Part shown: piece by piece, positions 22,389-31,269 of the stretch
Position numbering within the stretch: the stretch's first letter is position 1
How the letters are laid out: each line of letters begins with the position of its first letter
Source of the DNA: Komagataeibacter xylinus NBRC 15237
GTDB lineage: Bacteria; Pseudomonadota; Alphaproteobacteria; Acetobacterales; Acetobacteraceae
Direction: 5' to 3'
Length of the DNA: 64,000 nucleotides
Assembly: GCF_001571345.1 (NCBI RefSeq)
Contig: NZ_BCTP01000010.1
Span: 1-64,000 of the forward strand
Made by a program: the position numbers and the translations under genes
Notes under the pieces: model-generated
Seen by the model: the letters and a program-made list of their open reading frames with translations, nothing else
Told to the model about the DNA's origin: nothing
Databases searched by the model: none

Positions 22389-22716
22389 GGTCCGCGTTGT
22401 TGAGGGTCAGCAGCATGCCGCCCCGGCCATCGGGCTGGGTTTCACGCACGCGGTACAGGATGCCCCGCATGGTCAGCAGGTCACCCTGCGTGGGCGTGAA
22501 GGGGAGCTGCGACAGCTGGATGCCCACGACCGCATCATCGCTGATGATGTTGGTAGGCGTCAGGCCATCGATCTGGTCAGCAAAGGCCGGTTTGTAGGGC
22601 ACGTCCGGTATGCCGGTGATGGTGTATGAGCCGCCTGCGGCTGGCTGATAGACGATGTCCTCGCCAAAGGTGCCCATGCAGGGACCAAGGGCGAGGGCAT
22701 CGAAATCAATGCTCAT
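22354..22716 (-). CDS. Head-tail joining protein (lambda FII-like)
   Basis: The 120-residue protein shows the pattern MGTFGEDIVYQP, ITGIPDVPYKPAF, then VGIQLSQLPFTPTQGDLLTM and a final YRVRETQPDGRGG, typical of the gpFII / phage head-tail attachment family. It joins the tail to the head-completion ring. It sits at the border between lambda-type head genes and Mu-type tail genes. Confidence 0.75.
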   Translation of the reverse strand: MSIDFDALALGPCMGTFGEDIVYQPAAGGSYTITGIPDVPYKPAFADQIDGLTPTNIISDDAVVGIQLSQLPFTPTQGDLLTMRGILYRVRETQPDGRGGMLLTLNNADHENDPIPGNPS

Positions 22717-22916
22717 GCATCGGGTTCGGGCGCGGGGGGCGGATCCTCCCGCAACGGCGGCAGGTCCGGCTCATACAGGCGCACGTGGCCGAGGCGCATC
22801 AGGTGATCCGCCTCATCTGCTGGCAGGTCGAAGGGCACCCCGACCGGGACCTTTTTCCTGCCGTTGAACAGGGTGCGGCCGGGCATCTTGACGACTTTTT
22901 TCGTGGGTTCGGGCAT
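22713..22916 (-). CDS. Small phage head-region protein of unknown function
   Basis: 67 residues from the ATG at 22916. It has a basic N-terminus (MPEPTKKVVKMPGRTLFNGR), GVPFDLPADEADHLMRLGHV and a proline-rich acidic tail. The gene follows the capsid gene by 2 bp and overlaps the FII-like gene by 4 bp. By place it could correspond to lambda FI, but I see no supporting sequence feature. Confidence 0.6.
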   Translation of the reverse strand: MPEPTKKVVKMPGRTLFNGRKKVPVGVPFDLPADEADHLMRLGHVRLYEPDLPPLREDPPPAPEPDA

Positions 22917-22918
22917 GA

Positions 22919-23995
22919 TCAGTCCGCCGATGATGTGACAGTGGCCACCAGGCACGCATTGACCCGGCTGGGGATGACGACGGGTGCTGACTGGAGCATG
23001 AGGAACCGCTGGGCCGGGTCTTGCTGCAGCCACGACTTGGGCGCGTAGGCCATGGCACCATAAGCGAAGGCGGGATCCTTGATCGCGCCATAGGCACGGG
23101 TGCCGTTCATCTGGCTGGAGACGGCGAGCACGGTGCCATCGGGGATCATGGGCTGCTCGACGTTGTCGTCATCGACGAACCAGTCATTATACAGCCATAC
23201 GCGGTAGGTTCCCCAGTAGCCCATCAGCACGGCACCCATATCGGCCAGAGGACCGAGGATCAGCCGGGCTTCGTCATTGGCGCGGATGGAGGTGTTCAGG
23301 ATGGCGTTCTTGACTTCGTCATCCTTGATCAGGGTGTTGTAGGGCGTGTTCGTGAACACCAGATCGGTCACGCGTGCGCCGCTGATCTTGAGCACCATGG
23401 TCTGCCACAGGCGCACGTCATCGGTGGGGTTGGCCACCGTGGCTGCGGCATCCCACAGGCCCGTGCCGGTCTTGACGACGGTCAGGCTGGCATCGCGCCC
23501 GAAATCGATGACGCTGGTGGGGAAGCCCTCGCCCGAGACGGTCAGCTTGCCGGTGACAAGCGCCTGGGCGGCCATCCATTCCTGCCGACGCTTGAGCATG
23601 TCGACCTGGTCGGCCAGCTCAAAGACCAGGTTGGCCTCCATGCGCTCCTGCGGTGTCATCTCGCCGCCACCGTTGATCATCTCGCCGCCCGCGATGCGCT
23701 CGCCCAGCATGCGGCGCACGGGGCGCAGCAGGTCGGGGGCACGCTTGTCCTTGACGTAAGGTGGTTCGAAGGTGGAGGTGGCGATGCGCCGCTGCTCGAC
23801 CAGCTTGCCCTCGACCATCGGGCTGACGAAGGGCGACATGCGCCGCTTGCCAATGTCGACGTCGATCGAGACATACTGCGTATCGCTCTCGACGATGTTG
23901 GGGAAGAACGTGTCGAGCAGGAAGGTCTGGGCCACCTTGAGGTTGCTGACGACCTGCACGAGCACGTTGGTGTCATAAATTGTGGGAAAGCTCAC
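22919..23995 (-). CDS. Major capsid protein (lambda gpE family)
   Basis: The 358-residue protein starts PTIYDTNVLVQVVSNLKVAQ and includes the family markers FLLDTFFPNIVESDTQYVSID, FEPPYVKDKRAPDLLRPVRR and MLGERIAGGEMI, followed by ERMEANLVFELADQVDMLKR and EWMAAQALVTGKLTV. The length is slightly above lambda gpE (341). It builds the icosahedral head with the gpD-like decoration protein encoded immediately upstream. Confidence 0.93.
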   Translation of the reverse strand: MSFPTIYDTNVLVQVVSNLKVAQTFLLDTFFPNIVESDTQYVSIDVDIGKRRMSPFVSPMVEGKLVEQRRIATSTFEPPYVKDKRAPDLLRPVRRMLGERIAGGEMINGGGEMTPQERMEANLVFELADQVDMLKRRQEWMAAQALVTGKLTVSGEGFPTSVIDFGRDASLTVVKTGTGLWDAAATVANPTDDVRLWQTMVLKISGARVTDLVFTNTPYNTLIKDDEVKNAILNTSIRANDEARLILGPLADMGAVLMGYWGTYRVWLYNDWFVDDDNVEQPMIPDGTVLAVSSQMNGTRAYGAIKDPAFAYGAMAYAPKSWLQQDPAQRFLMLQSAPVVIPSRVNACLVATVTSSAD

Positions 23996-24008
23996 CGCAT
24001 TTGCTCCG

Positions 24009-24431
24009 TCAGGTCGGGTCTGCCGCGGTCACGGCATTCTTGAGGTAGATGTTGGCAGGCCGCAGGGCGGCGGCCAGCGTGGCGGCCGTCCAGCCCGTGC
24101 CCATGGTGACGGCGTTCTGGTTGAACTCGCCGCTGAAGTAGCAGCCAGCACCGGCCACATCGCCTGCCGCAGTGTCATAGGTATCGGCAAGCACGGCGAT
24201 GGGTGTCTGGCTGCCATCGGTCGCAGCCGAAGTGGACACGACATATTTGCCGGTGGCCGTGACCACGCCGAGCACCGTGCCGCGCACGAGCACGCCCTGG
24301 GCACCGGCAAGGGTGACGTTTTCGGTCACGCGCGGGTAGACGCCCGCGATCAGCTGGTCGGGCTGGTAGGTGGCGTCAAAGGCGGCAGGGGTCTGCGGCC
24401 AGATGCCATTAACTGTGGTGGAACCACTCAT
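24009..24431 (-). CDS. Head decoration protein (lambda gpD-like)
   Basis: The 140-residue protein has the gpD-like order PDQLIAGVYPRVTENVTLAG, VLVRGTVLGVVTATGKYVVS, then PIAVLADTYDTAAGDVAGAG and a C-terminal YFSGEFNQNAVTMGTGW. It binds the threefold points of the capsid and stabilises it after DNA packaging. Gene order protease, scaffold-like, D, E matches lambda. Confidence 0.85.
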   Translation of the reverse strand: MSGSTTVNGIWPQTPAAFDATYQPDQLIAGVYPRVTENVTLAGAQGVLVRGTVLGVVTATGKYVVSTSAATDGSQTPIAVLADTYDTAAGDVAGAGCYFSGEFNQNAVTMGTGWTAATLAAALRPANIYLKNAVTAADPT

Positions 24432-24443
24432 GATCTGGGGTCC

Positions 24444-25073
24444 TTACTTGCCGGTGAGGGATTTGTGCCGCTGCATCATGCGGTTGGCGAGGGCTGTGGC
24501 GTCGTTGCCGCTGCCGTTCTGACGGCTTGATTCCCGCCGCGTGGGCACGGGCTGCACCCGGCTGCTGGCCATGCGCTCATCAAGCCGGTTGAGCGCCGAG
24601 GGTGCGCTGGACTGCACGGGGGCCTGCGGCATGGCGCTGGCGGTGACGCGCAGCAGGTTGATGGCGGCCGAGCGGGGCATGTTGGTGTTGAACGCCAGTT
24701 CGGCGGCTGCGACCGGGTTCAGGGCTGCGGCGGGATCGCTGAAGATGGCGGCGCAGCGGCCACGCTCGCGGGCGCGGGCGCTGGCCTTTTCCTCATCGTC
24801 CTCATCTTCCGCATCGGCGTCATCATCGCCTGCATCGTCGTCGCCTGCGTCCTCGCCGTCGTCCTCGGCCTTTTTCGCCTTTCCGGCTTTCTTCGCCTTC
24901 TTGGGCTTGCGGCTTTTGCGGGGCGGGGGATCATCCTCGCCGTCTTCGTCTTCACCGTCCTCGGGGTCTTCGCCTTCGGCGCGGCGGGCGTTCTGGTCTT
25001 CGTCCTCGTCATCCGTGGCGGCGCGGGGCGTGCCGAACAGATGGGCAAACCGGGACGTCTTGCGCATGGACAT
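24444..25073 (-). CDS. Acidic/basic low-complexity protein, possible capsid scaffold
   Basis: The 209-residue protein has an N-terminal half of alternating acidic runs and a lysine-rich block (KSRKPKKAKKAGKAKKAEDD) and a more ordered C-terminal half beginning RERGRCAAIFSDPAAALNPV. In lambda the scaffold is encoded inside the protease gene; here a separate highly charged protein lies between protease and gpD-like genes, so scaffolding is an inference from position and composition. A terminator lies directly upstream. The low complexity coding DNA has strong strand asymmetry. Confidence 0.55.
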   Translation of the reverse strand: MSMRKTSRFAHLFGTPRAATDDEDEDQNARRAEGEDPEDGEDEDGEDDPPPRKSRKPKKAKKAGKAKKAEDDGEDAGDDDAGDDDADAEDEDDEEKASARARERGRCAAIFSDPAAALNPVAAAELAFNTNMPRSAAINLLRVTASAMPQAPVQSSAPSALNRLDERMASSRVQPVPTRRESSRQNGSGNDATALANRMMQRHKSLTGK

Positions 25074-25088
25074 GGGTATGGGCTCCGT

Positions 25089-25112
25089 AAAAAAAGGCCC
25101 CGTTTGGGGCCT
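25089..25112 (-). terminator. Intrinsic terminator between protease and scaffold-like genes
   Basis: Leftward, the arms AGGCCCC and GGGGCCT are separated by AAACG/CGTTT and followed by seven T. The T-run ends 15 bases before the ATG at 25073. It interrupts the head operon. Confidence 0.85.
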
Positions 25113-25136
25113 GCATGGTGGGGTGACTGAGAGCAG

Positions 25137-25931
25137 TCAGAGCTTCATGAAGGCCGCGATGGCCTCCTCGGGCGTGGCGATCTGGTCCGCCAGTCCGAGA
25201 TCGATGCCGCGACCGCCGAGGAAGGTCCCGGCCTGCGTATCGCGGACGGTGCCCGGGTCGAGATCGCGGTTGCGGGCGACCTGGGAGACGAACAGCTCCC
25301 CCATCTCATCGATCATGGCCTGCATGCGCTTGCGCGAGCCATCGGTGAGCGGGGTTGTGGGGGCGCCATCAGTCTTCTGGGCGCCATACTGGAAGGTGGT
25401 GACAAGGATGCCCGCCTTTTCCAGCGCCTGGGTGATGTCGACATGCATGCCGACACAGCCAATGGAGCCGACGCCGCCCACGCGGGGCACCGTGATGAAA
25501 TCAGCCGATGAGGCCAGCGCGTAGGCGGCGGAATAGGCGGTATCATCCAGCACGGCCCAGATGGGTTTCTTGCCGCGTGCCGCGTAGATGACATCCGCCG
25601 TGTCGGCGCATTCCGACACCGTGCCGCCGGGGCTGTTGATCAGGAGCGCGATTCTGGTCACGTCGGGGTTGTCTAGCGCATCGGCCAGGGATGAGCGGAT
25701 GGTGCTGTAATAGGTGACACCCGACCATGACCAGCCGCGACCGGGCAGCAGCACGCCGGAGACGGGGATGACGGCGATGCCCTTGTGGATCTCGTAAGGG
25801 GTATCGTCATTCACCTTGTCGCCGAAGAAGGATTCAGCCGATGCGCCATCACGGAACAGCCGGGCCATGATGGCCGTGCGGCTGGCCGAGAGCGCCAGCG
25901 GCTGGTTGAGCAGCAGGGTAGAGGGGTGCAT
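25137..25931 (-). CDS. S49-family prohead protease (lambda gpC-like)
   Basis: 264 residues from the ATG at 25931, which overlaps the portal stop by one base (TGATG). S49 landmarks are IAVIPVSGVLLPG, IALLINSPGGTVSEC, the serine block DTAYSAAYALASSADFITVP with the nucleophile Ser at about 137, VGSIGCVGMHVD, and the lysine region FQYGAQKTDGAP with the general-base Lys at about 186. It matures the procapsid by cleaving scaffold and portal. Confidence 0.92.
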   Translation of the reverse strand: MHPSTLLLNQPLALSASRTAIMARLFRDGASAESFFGDKVNDDTPYEIHKGIAVIPVSGVLLPGRGWSWSGVTYYSTIRSSLADALDNPDVTRIALLINSPGGTVSECADTADVIYAARGKKPIWAVLDDTAYSAAYALASSADFITVPRVGGVGSIGCVGMHVDITQALEKAGILVTTFQYGAQKTDGAPTTPLTDGSRKRMQAMIDEMGELFVSQVARNRDLDPGTVRDTQAGTFLGGRGIDLGLADQIATPEEAIAAFMKL

Positions 25932-27619
25932 CAGCTTGCATCCGGTTTCTGTGGTGGTGTGGCGGCCTGGGTGGCGGTCTGGTTCTGGCCGCCGGACCAG
26001 TCGGGCGGGGTGAGGCCGCACTCCTGGAACTTGCGGACCTCGACGGCGCGCTGGTCGACATATTCCTCCCAGTCGCCACCGGCGTTTTCCGCCACTTCAT
26101 TCTCGAGCGTGGACAGGCCCGCATCCATGCCGAGGATTGAGCCCTGCCGTTCGGCCACGGGGTCGAGCCAGCCACGGCCCGGACCGAGCCACCGGCAGCG
26201 CGCCAGCGGCGTCTTGATGGCGGCGAAGTAGCGCGCGAGGAAATCAGGCGGGCAGCCGCGTGGCAGCGGCAGGTCGTTCAGCGCCACGCATTCCTCCAGC
26301 CACGCGCCCCGGATGCCGGATGCGAAGCCCTTGGAGACGTTCTCACGCCGCCGGAACAGGGTTTTCCAGGCCTCGCCCAGCGCACCGCGTGCCGAGCTGT
26401 AATTCACATCCGACCAGTTGTTGCTGACCTGCATGGAGGCCATGCCCGCGCCGGATGCGACATTGCGGAGCATGGCGTTCTCGAACTGCTCGAAATTGGA
26501 ATCCGGCCGGGCGGCGGACACGGTGCCGATTTTCTCGCCGGGGGCGAGGATCGGCATGCGGGCGTTACCCAGCATGACAGAATTGCCGCCGTGGAAATCC
26601 GTGCGCAGGGCCTGATAGCCGCTGACCACCTCATCGCCGCCCAGCGCGTCTTCCACCAGGGCGGGGTCATAGGGTGATTCCACGAACGCGCCGAAAATGG
26701 CGTTGATGATGGCGGCATCGAGTTCGGTGCCGTCATACTTGATCAGCATTTTCAGGCGCTGGACCACGGGAGCGAGGATGCCCGCGCCGCCGCGATGCTG
26801 GTCAGCGCGCTCGGTCTGGAAGTAGTGGACGATGTTGGCCCGGCCCCAGTCGGTCTCGCGCGGGATGTAATCCCAGATTACGGTATCGGCGGCCTGCATC
26901 CAGTCGCCCTGGTGGGCGCGGCAGATGTGGTAGCCGACGGGCGCGCCGTAATCATCGATCTCGACACCGCCCCGGATGTGCTTGAGGTCCCAGTTATACT
27001 GGGGATTGGAGAGGCGGTCGGGGTCGATCAGGTGGAAGGCGGTGGCATATTCCGCGCCACCGGCACGCACGCGCTCGGGGATCCAGCAGACCTGCGCCAG
27101 GCAGTCGCCATCGATGAGGTGATGGCGGAAGGCCACCCACATCATCTGGGTGAAGGTCAGGCGGCGGCCGGCATCACAGAAGCGGTCTTCATCCTCGGCC
27201 CAGCAGCGCCAGTGGGCATCGACCTCGCGCGCCCATTCCTCGGCCCACATGGCATCGAAGCTGTAGCCGGTGCGCACGCGCAGGCTGCGATAGTCGGGCT
27301 TGCTGATCGGGCGGAACGTGCCGCCGATGGCGTTGTCCAGCACGCGGGTGATGGCGCCCGAGGCCCAGCCATCGTTGCGCACCAGGTCGCGGATGCGCGA
27401 GACGATGCGGTCGCGGTAGACGTTCAGCTCGACATCGGGCGACCAGAGCAGCGGGTTCCATGCCGCCATATGCGGGCTGGTGATGTCCGCCGCATCATAC
27501 GGGGTCTGGCCGAAACCGCCGGAAAGGGCCGAAGCCCGGCGCGGGCGCGGGCGGGGGCGCTGGACCGGCGGCAGCGGCCTGCCATCCGGCCCGAGTATCC
27601 TGACCGTGGGTTGTGTCAT
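25931..27619 (-). CDS. Portal protein (lambda gpB family)
   Basis: The 562-residue protein has the lambda-type portal features: an arginine-rich N-terminus, YDAADITSPHMAAWNPLLWS, ARDLVRNDGWASGAITR-like block (here SRIRDLVRNDGWASGAITRV), and the GYHICRAH and HYFQTERADQHRGG segments. It forms the dodecameric DNA entry ring. It overlaps the gpW-like gene upstream by 4 bp. Confidence 0.94.
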   Translation of the reverse strand: MTQPTVRILGPDGRPLPPVQRPRPRPRRASALSGGFGQTPYDAADITSPHMAAWNPLLWSPDVELNVYRDRIVSRIRDLVRNDGWASGAITRVLDNAIGGTFRPISKPDYRSLRVRTGYSFDAMWAEEWAREVDAHWRCWAEDEDRFCDAGRRLTFTQMMWVAFRHHLIDGDCLAQVCWIPERVRAGGAEYATAFHLIDPDRLSNPQYNWDLKHIRGGVEIDDYGAPVGYHICRAHQGDWMQAADTVIWDYIPRETDWGRANIVHYFQTERADQHRGGAGILAPVVQRLKMLIKYDGTELDAAIINAIFGAFVESPYDPALVEDALGGDEVVSGYQALRTDFHGGNSVMLGNARMPILAPGEKIGTVSAARPDSNFEQFENAMLRNVASGAGMASMQVSNNWSDVNYSSARGALGEAWKTLFRRRENVSKGFASGIRGAWLEECVALNDLPLPRGCPPDFLARYFAAIKTPLARCRWLGPGRGWLDPVAERQGSILGMDAGLSTLENEVAENAGGDWEEYVDQRAVEVRKFQECGLTPPDWSGGQNQTATQAATPPQKPDAS

Positions 27620-27894
27620 CGGTAGATGAACCTGACAGGCCTGCGCCGGTTGGTCCCCAGGGTGGTCTGGAGAAGCTGGATATAGGCGGTGAGGTCGGCC
27701 CGGTTGGCCGAGGTGTAGGTGACGGAGCGCGACCCGTTGACCTGTGAGAAGGACACCGAGACTGGCTTGCCGCCGATCATGAGGTCATGCATGGCCTGCT
27801 GGGCTGCCGCGAGGTTGGCCTGTAGCTGCTCGCGCGTGAGGCCCGACAGGATGGTCTGCTGCGGCCTGATGGGCGGATAGGCTGTGAATGTCAT
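27616..27894 (-). CDS. gpW-like head-tail joining protein
   Basis: 92 residues from the ATG at 27894. The core has LTREQLQANLAAAQQAMHDL, the hairpin MIGGKPVSVSFSQVNGSRSV and ANRADLTAYIQLLQTTLG, which is the gpW fold pattern. In lambda gpW seals the portal; here as there it lies between terminase and portal genes. Confidence 0.85.
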   Translation of the reverse strand: MTFTAYPPIRPQQTILSGLTREQLQANLAAAQQAMHDLMIGGKPVSVSFSQVNGSRSVTYTSANRADLTAYIQLLQTTLGTNRRRPVRFIYR

Positions 27895-28640
27895 TCGAGG
27901 CGCTTTCGTATGGCGTAGCGAACGGCCTTGCCGATCATGGCTTCGGTGTTCTGGTCGACCGCGTCCTGCACGATCTGCTCGACTGGCAGCACGGCGCGGT
28001 AGGTAGGCTGGCGGACAAAGATGAGAATGGGCACCACGTTGCCGGGGCCGATGAGCTTGTAGATGCCCTTGGCCCGGCCGTTCCCTTTCTCGCGGGCGAT
28101 GAAGTATTCCGAGCGCTGGGCCCGGGCGTTCTGGCCCTTGCGGGCCAGCCGTTTTGCCGTGCGGTCGGTCATGTTCTGCAGCGGGTCCTGCATCAGGCCC
28201 AGGCGGCTGAGGATGCGCACGATCTCGCCGCGCTGGATGTTGCCGTAGGCATCGAGCGGCGCGCCGCGACCGGGCACCCAGTACTGGTCGCCCACGATGG
28301 GGCGGAGCGCCTTTTCCGATTTCTTCATGGGGCGCGGGCCGCCGAAGATTTCGGGGCGCAGGTAGTCGTAGGCTGCGGTTCCGCCAGGGGCGAAGTCGCG
28401 GGTGGCGACCCATGCCGTCTGGTTCTGCGGGGTTGCCGTGCGCACGAAGAAGGCGTTTTTCGTCCACGGCTTGGGGTTGTTGAACACTTCTTCCATGCGG
28501 GACTGGACCGCGCGCTTGGCAACGCCTGCCACGCGGTTCAGGCCGTGGGCGATGGCGCCGGGCAGTTCATCCTTCGTGAGCTGGGCGAACGCCTGGAACA
28601 GAGCCGAGCCATCGACGGATACCTTGAGATCGAGCGGCAT
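27891..28640 (-). CDS. Phage minor structural protein (tail component/gp10-like)
   Basis: The 249-residue protein contains LTKDELPGAIAHGLNRVAGV, KRAVQSRMEEVFNNPKPWTK, FFVRTATPQNQTAWVATRD and a C-terminal VLPVEQIVQDAVDQNTEAMI. This arrangement is found in phage proteins loosely related to minor tail/HK97 gp10 proteins. Its place between terminase and gpW is unusual compared with lambda. Function is not established. Confidence 0.6.
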   Translation of the reverse strand: MPLDLKVSVDGSALFQAFAQLTKDELPGAIAHGLNRVAGVAKRAVQSRMEEVFNNPKPWTKNAFFVRTATPQNQTAWVATRDFAPGGTAAYDYLRPEIFGGPRPMKKSEKALRPIVGDQYWVPGRGAPLDAYGNIQRGEIVRILSRLGLMQDPLQNMTDRTAKRLARKGQNARAQRSEYFIAREKGNGRAKGIYKLIGPGNVVPILIFVRQPTYRAVLPVEQIVQDAVDQNTEAMIGKAVRYAIRKRLE

Positions 28641-28789
28641 ACCCTCTTCCTTGTGGTAATACGAAAATCATACCATTTTTCAGAATGGTAAATCTCTCTT
28701 ATTCAGTATTTTTGTATATAACACGATGTGCCTTGCCTCATATATTATGACATGCTTCATTCCATACTTAGTTACAGAAGGAAGATTAC

Positions 28790-29104
28790 ATGCCAGGAAA
28801 TAATAAAGGGCTAGACCCACGTGAAGTTCTATCACCTCGGGACAAGTGGGAACTGGTCGACGTTCTGCATGAAGGTCGGTGGTGGTCAATGGCTATAGGT
28901 TATTGGACGGATGAAGAAGGGAAGCGTCCTGTTCTGGCCCAGCGATGGAATGGCGATGAGGGGGATAAGGGAAATCCACTTTCTCGCGGCTATCCTACCT
29001 GGTTCATACTGCCGAGCGAGACCTACAGTCTTTACTTTGGGAGCGACTTCATACCCAATGATAAAAAATCAAAAGTCATAGATTTCCTTCTTAAGAAGTC
29101 ATAA
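28790..29104 (+). CDS. Cargo gene of unknown function between terminase and head genes
   Basis: The 104-residue protein MPGNNKGLDPREVLSPRDKW... is rich in aromatic residues (WWSMAIGYWTDEEGKRPVLA, YPTWFILPSETYSLYFGSDF) and ends in a lysine-rich tail. I recognise no family. GAAGGAAG lies upstream of the ATG. The gene runs against the late operon, is flanked by AT-rich DNA on both sides (28641-28789 and 29105-29127) and has a GC content well below its neighbours, so it is a typical independently expressed lysogen gene. Confidence 0.65.
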   Translation: MPGNNKGLDPREVLSPRDKWELVDVLHEGRWWSMAIGYWTDEEGKRPVLAQRWNGDEGDKGNPLSRGYPTWFILPSETYSLYFGSDFIPNDKKSKVIDFLLKKS

Positions 29105-29127
29105 TTCCTTTCACACAGAATACATGC

Positions 29128-31269
29128 TCACCGCGCCAACTGGGATGCTAGTCGCTTTCTGCGCTCCTCACGGGATGCGGTTGATGGCTCAGATGTAACA
29201 ACCTGCGCCACCGCTTTAATTCCGGTCGCCAGGGCGGTGGCGTTTCGTGCCGCCGTCTCTTCCTCCATGGACACGACCAAGGTGTTGACATCCCACGGCG
29301 CGGCCCAGCCGGGCGGGCTTTCCCACGGCATGCGGGGGAGGCCGAACAGGAAGGCCATGACGTTGGTCATGGTCATGAGGTCGAGCGCTTCGTTCCGGGC
29401 GTTGGGCGATACCTTGGCCCAGCGCCCGTCGCTGGAACGCTGCTCGGCCACCAGCTGGTCGAAGAACGGGTGAGGGGGTTCGGCTGCGCGCAGCGCGGCG
29501 GGGAAATGCACGCACCACGGTCCCGGCTCCGCCACCTGCATCTGGGTCGAGGCGGCATCCTTGAAGGCGTTCGGGTTGAACAGGCCGACCGGCACCTCGC
29601 CCCGCGCGCCTGCCGTGCGGTCACGGCGCTTGCTCTCGGGGTAGGTCAGGTTCAGAAGCGGGGCGTTGACGCTGCCATTGCCCTTGAGCGGCAGGATGGA
29701 CCAGGCGTGACGCCCGTCGATGCTGCCGTATTTGCGGGCCGTGCGGCGCTTGCGCGCGCGGCGCCAGGCGTCATAGGTCTGCAGGGTCACGCCTTCCTGC
29801 CCGCCACTGTCGAAGCCGATGGCCATGATCTTCATGGCGCGGCCTGAACCGTCGGTCAGGGGGTAGAGCGCATCCTCCAGGCTTTTGAGCATGTCATCCC
29901 AGTCGCCGGGGCTGGTCGCGGGATCTGCGGTTACCTTGCGGTAGTCGATGATCCAGCTTTCGCCGCCCACGCCCCAGGCGCGGACGAGGATCTCAAAGCG
30001 GTTGCCCTGAATGTCGACCGCAGCCGTGATGAAGCGCGTGCCCTCGGGCACATAGCCGAGGCGCAGGCCGGGTTCGGCGCGGTCGGCCAGGGCTTTGGCA
30101 TCGAGGTTACCAACCGCCTTTGGTGGCTCAAAGGGTAGCCCCCAGCGCTTGACGGTCACATCCTTCAGCTTCTTGACGGCGTCTTCTTCACCGTTTTCAA
30201 CAGCACGGCGCGCCTTGGCCATCTCGTATGCAAGGGAACCAATTCCCCCGATGACGAAAGGCGACATAACGCCAGTGATCCAGAAACCGGCAGTTTCTTT
30301 GGCGATCAGTTCGCCAGATATGTCTCCGGCTTCATTGATGCTTTGACCTGCACCGACCCATACACCGTCCCGGTTCATGGCGCGTCGCCATTTATCCTCG
30401 ATCAGCGAACCGCAGGACGGACAGACGAGGCGCGTAGCTTCCTTGATTTCATCCAGGGGCGCGTCCTGCGGCCAGTCCAGTGTCATGACGCGCTCGCCCA
30501 TGGGATTTGGGGCTGAGTAAGCATTGCAGTTCGGGCAGGGCCAGTACCAGATATGCCTGTCACTATCCCGGTAAAGGGACATGACACCTGCCGTCCATTT
30601 TTCCGGCTCGGCACCCGCTGCCATGTCTGGGTGGCTTTCAGCCAGCACCATGGATTCATACATGAACGACTGGCGACGCACGCTGGCCAGTTCATAGGTA
30701 TTGCCGTCACATGCATCCAGCTCGGTAATGATGATGCGCGGGGCAGATTTCTGAATGAGGTTACGATAACTGGCAGCCAGGAACTGCACCCACATGCCAG
30801 AAAATTTCTTGAAGTGCATGGAGTTGTCGCGTGGCAACTTCCCCTGCTTGTCTTTCAGCCGCTTGTGGCTGTCGATCAGCGGATTGATTTCGGCCTTTAC
30901 ATATTCCTCGATCATCGCGTCGGTTGCGCTGTAGACCAGCATATCCGCCGGGTCAGCATCAATGGACTGACACATCCAGTTCTGGCCGATGGCTGTCTTG
31001 CCGCTTCGTGCGGGACCAACCACGGCAACCGTCAGGTGGTTCCGGCTGGTAAGCATCCGCATCGGCCCGACCAGGTAGGGGGCCTCATCATGGTTCCACC
31101 GACCGACATAGCCACCGCCACGGTTATCGAGATAACGATGTAACGCCGCATAGTCAGCCACATCGATCTGCTCTGGCGGCAGGAAGGCCGCGATGGCGTT
31201 CGAGATGATTGTACGCGGATCGACAAACCGGACCTTATCCAAGGAGATCAGGTTGGGGTCCGTCATCAT
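29128..31269 (-). CDS. Terminase large subunit (lambda GpA family)
   Basis: The 713-residue protein has an N-terminal ATPase with Walker A VVGPARSGKTAIGQNW at about 82-97, the Walker B region RIIITELDACDG, a zinc-ribbon-like pair CPNCNAY...CPSCGS between about 240 and 290, and a C-terminal nuclease with VDIQGNRFEILVRAWGVGGE and FDSGGQEG. GpA-family terminases cut at cos sites and package unit genomes. The small subunit is encoded just upstream with a 35-bp overlap. Confidence 0.94.
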   Translation of the reverse strand: MMTDPNLISLDKVRFVDPRTIISNAIAAFLPPEQIDVADYAALHRYLDNRGGGYVGRWNHDEAPYLVGPMRMLTSRNHLTVAVVGPARSGKTAIGQNWMCQSIDADPADMLVYSATDAMIEEYVKAEINPLIDSHKRLKDKQGKLPRDNSMHFKKFSGMWVQFLAASYRNLIQKSAPRIIITELDACDGNTYELASVRRQSFMYESMVLAESHPDMAAGAEPEKWTAGVMSLYRDSDRHIWYWPCPNCNAYSAPNPMGERVMTLDWPQDAPLDEIKEATRLVCPSCGSLIEDKWRRAMNRDGVWVGAGQSINEAGDISGELIAKETAGFWITGVMSPFVIGGIGSLAYEMAKARRAVENGEEDAVKKLKDVTVKRWGLPFEPPKAVGNLDAKALADRAEPGLRLGYVPEGTRFITAAVDIQGNRFEILVRAWGVGGESWIIDYRKVTADPATSPGDWDDMLKSLEDALYPLTDGSGRAMKIMAIGFDSGGQEGVTLQTYDAWRRARKRRTARKYGSIDGRHAWSILPLKGNGSVNAPLLNLTYPESKRRDRTAGARGEVPVGLFNPNAFKDAASTQMQVAEPGPWCVHFPAALRAAEPPHPFFDQLVAEQRSSDGRWAKVSPNARNEALDLMTMTNVMAFLFGLPRMPWESPPGWAAPWDVNTLVVSMEEETAARNATALATGIKAVAQVVTSEPSTASREERRKRLASQLAR

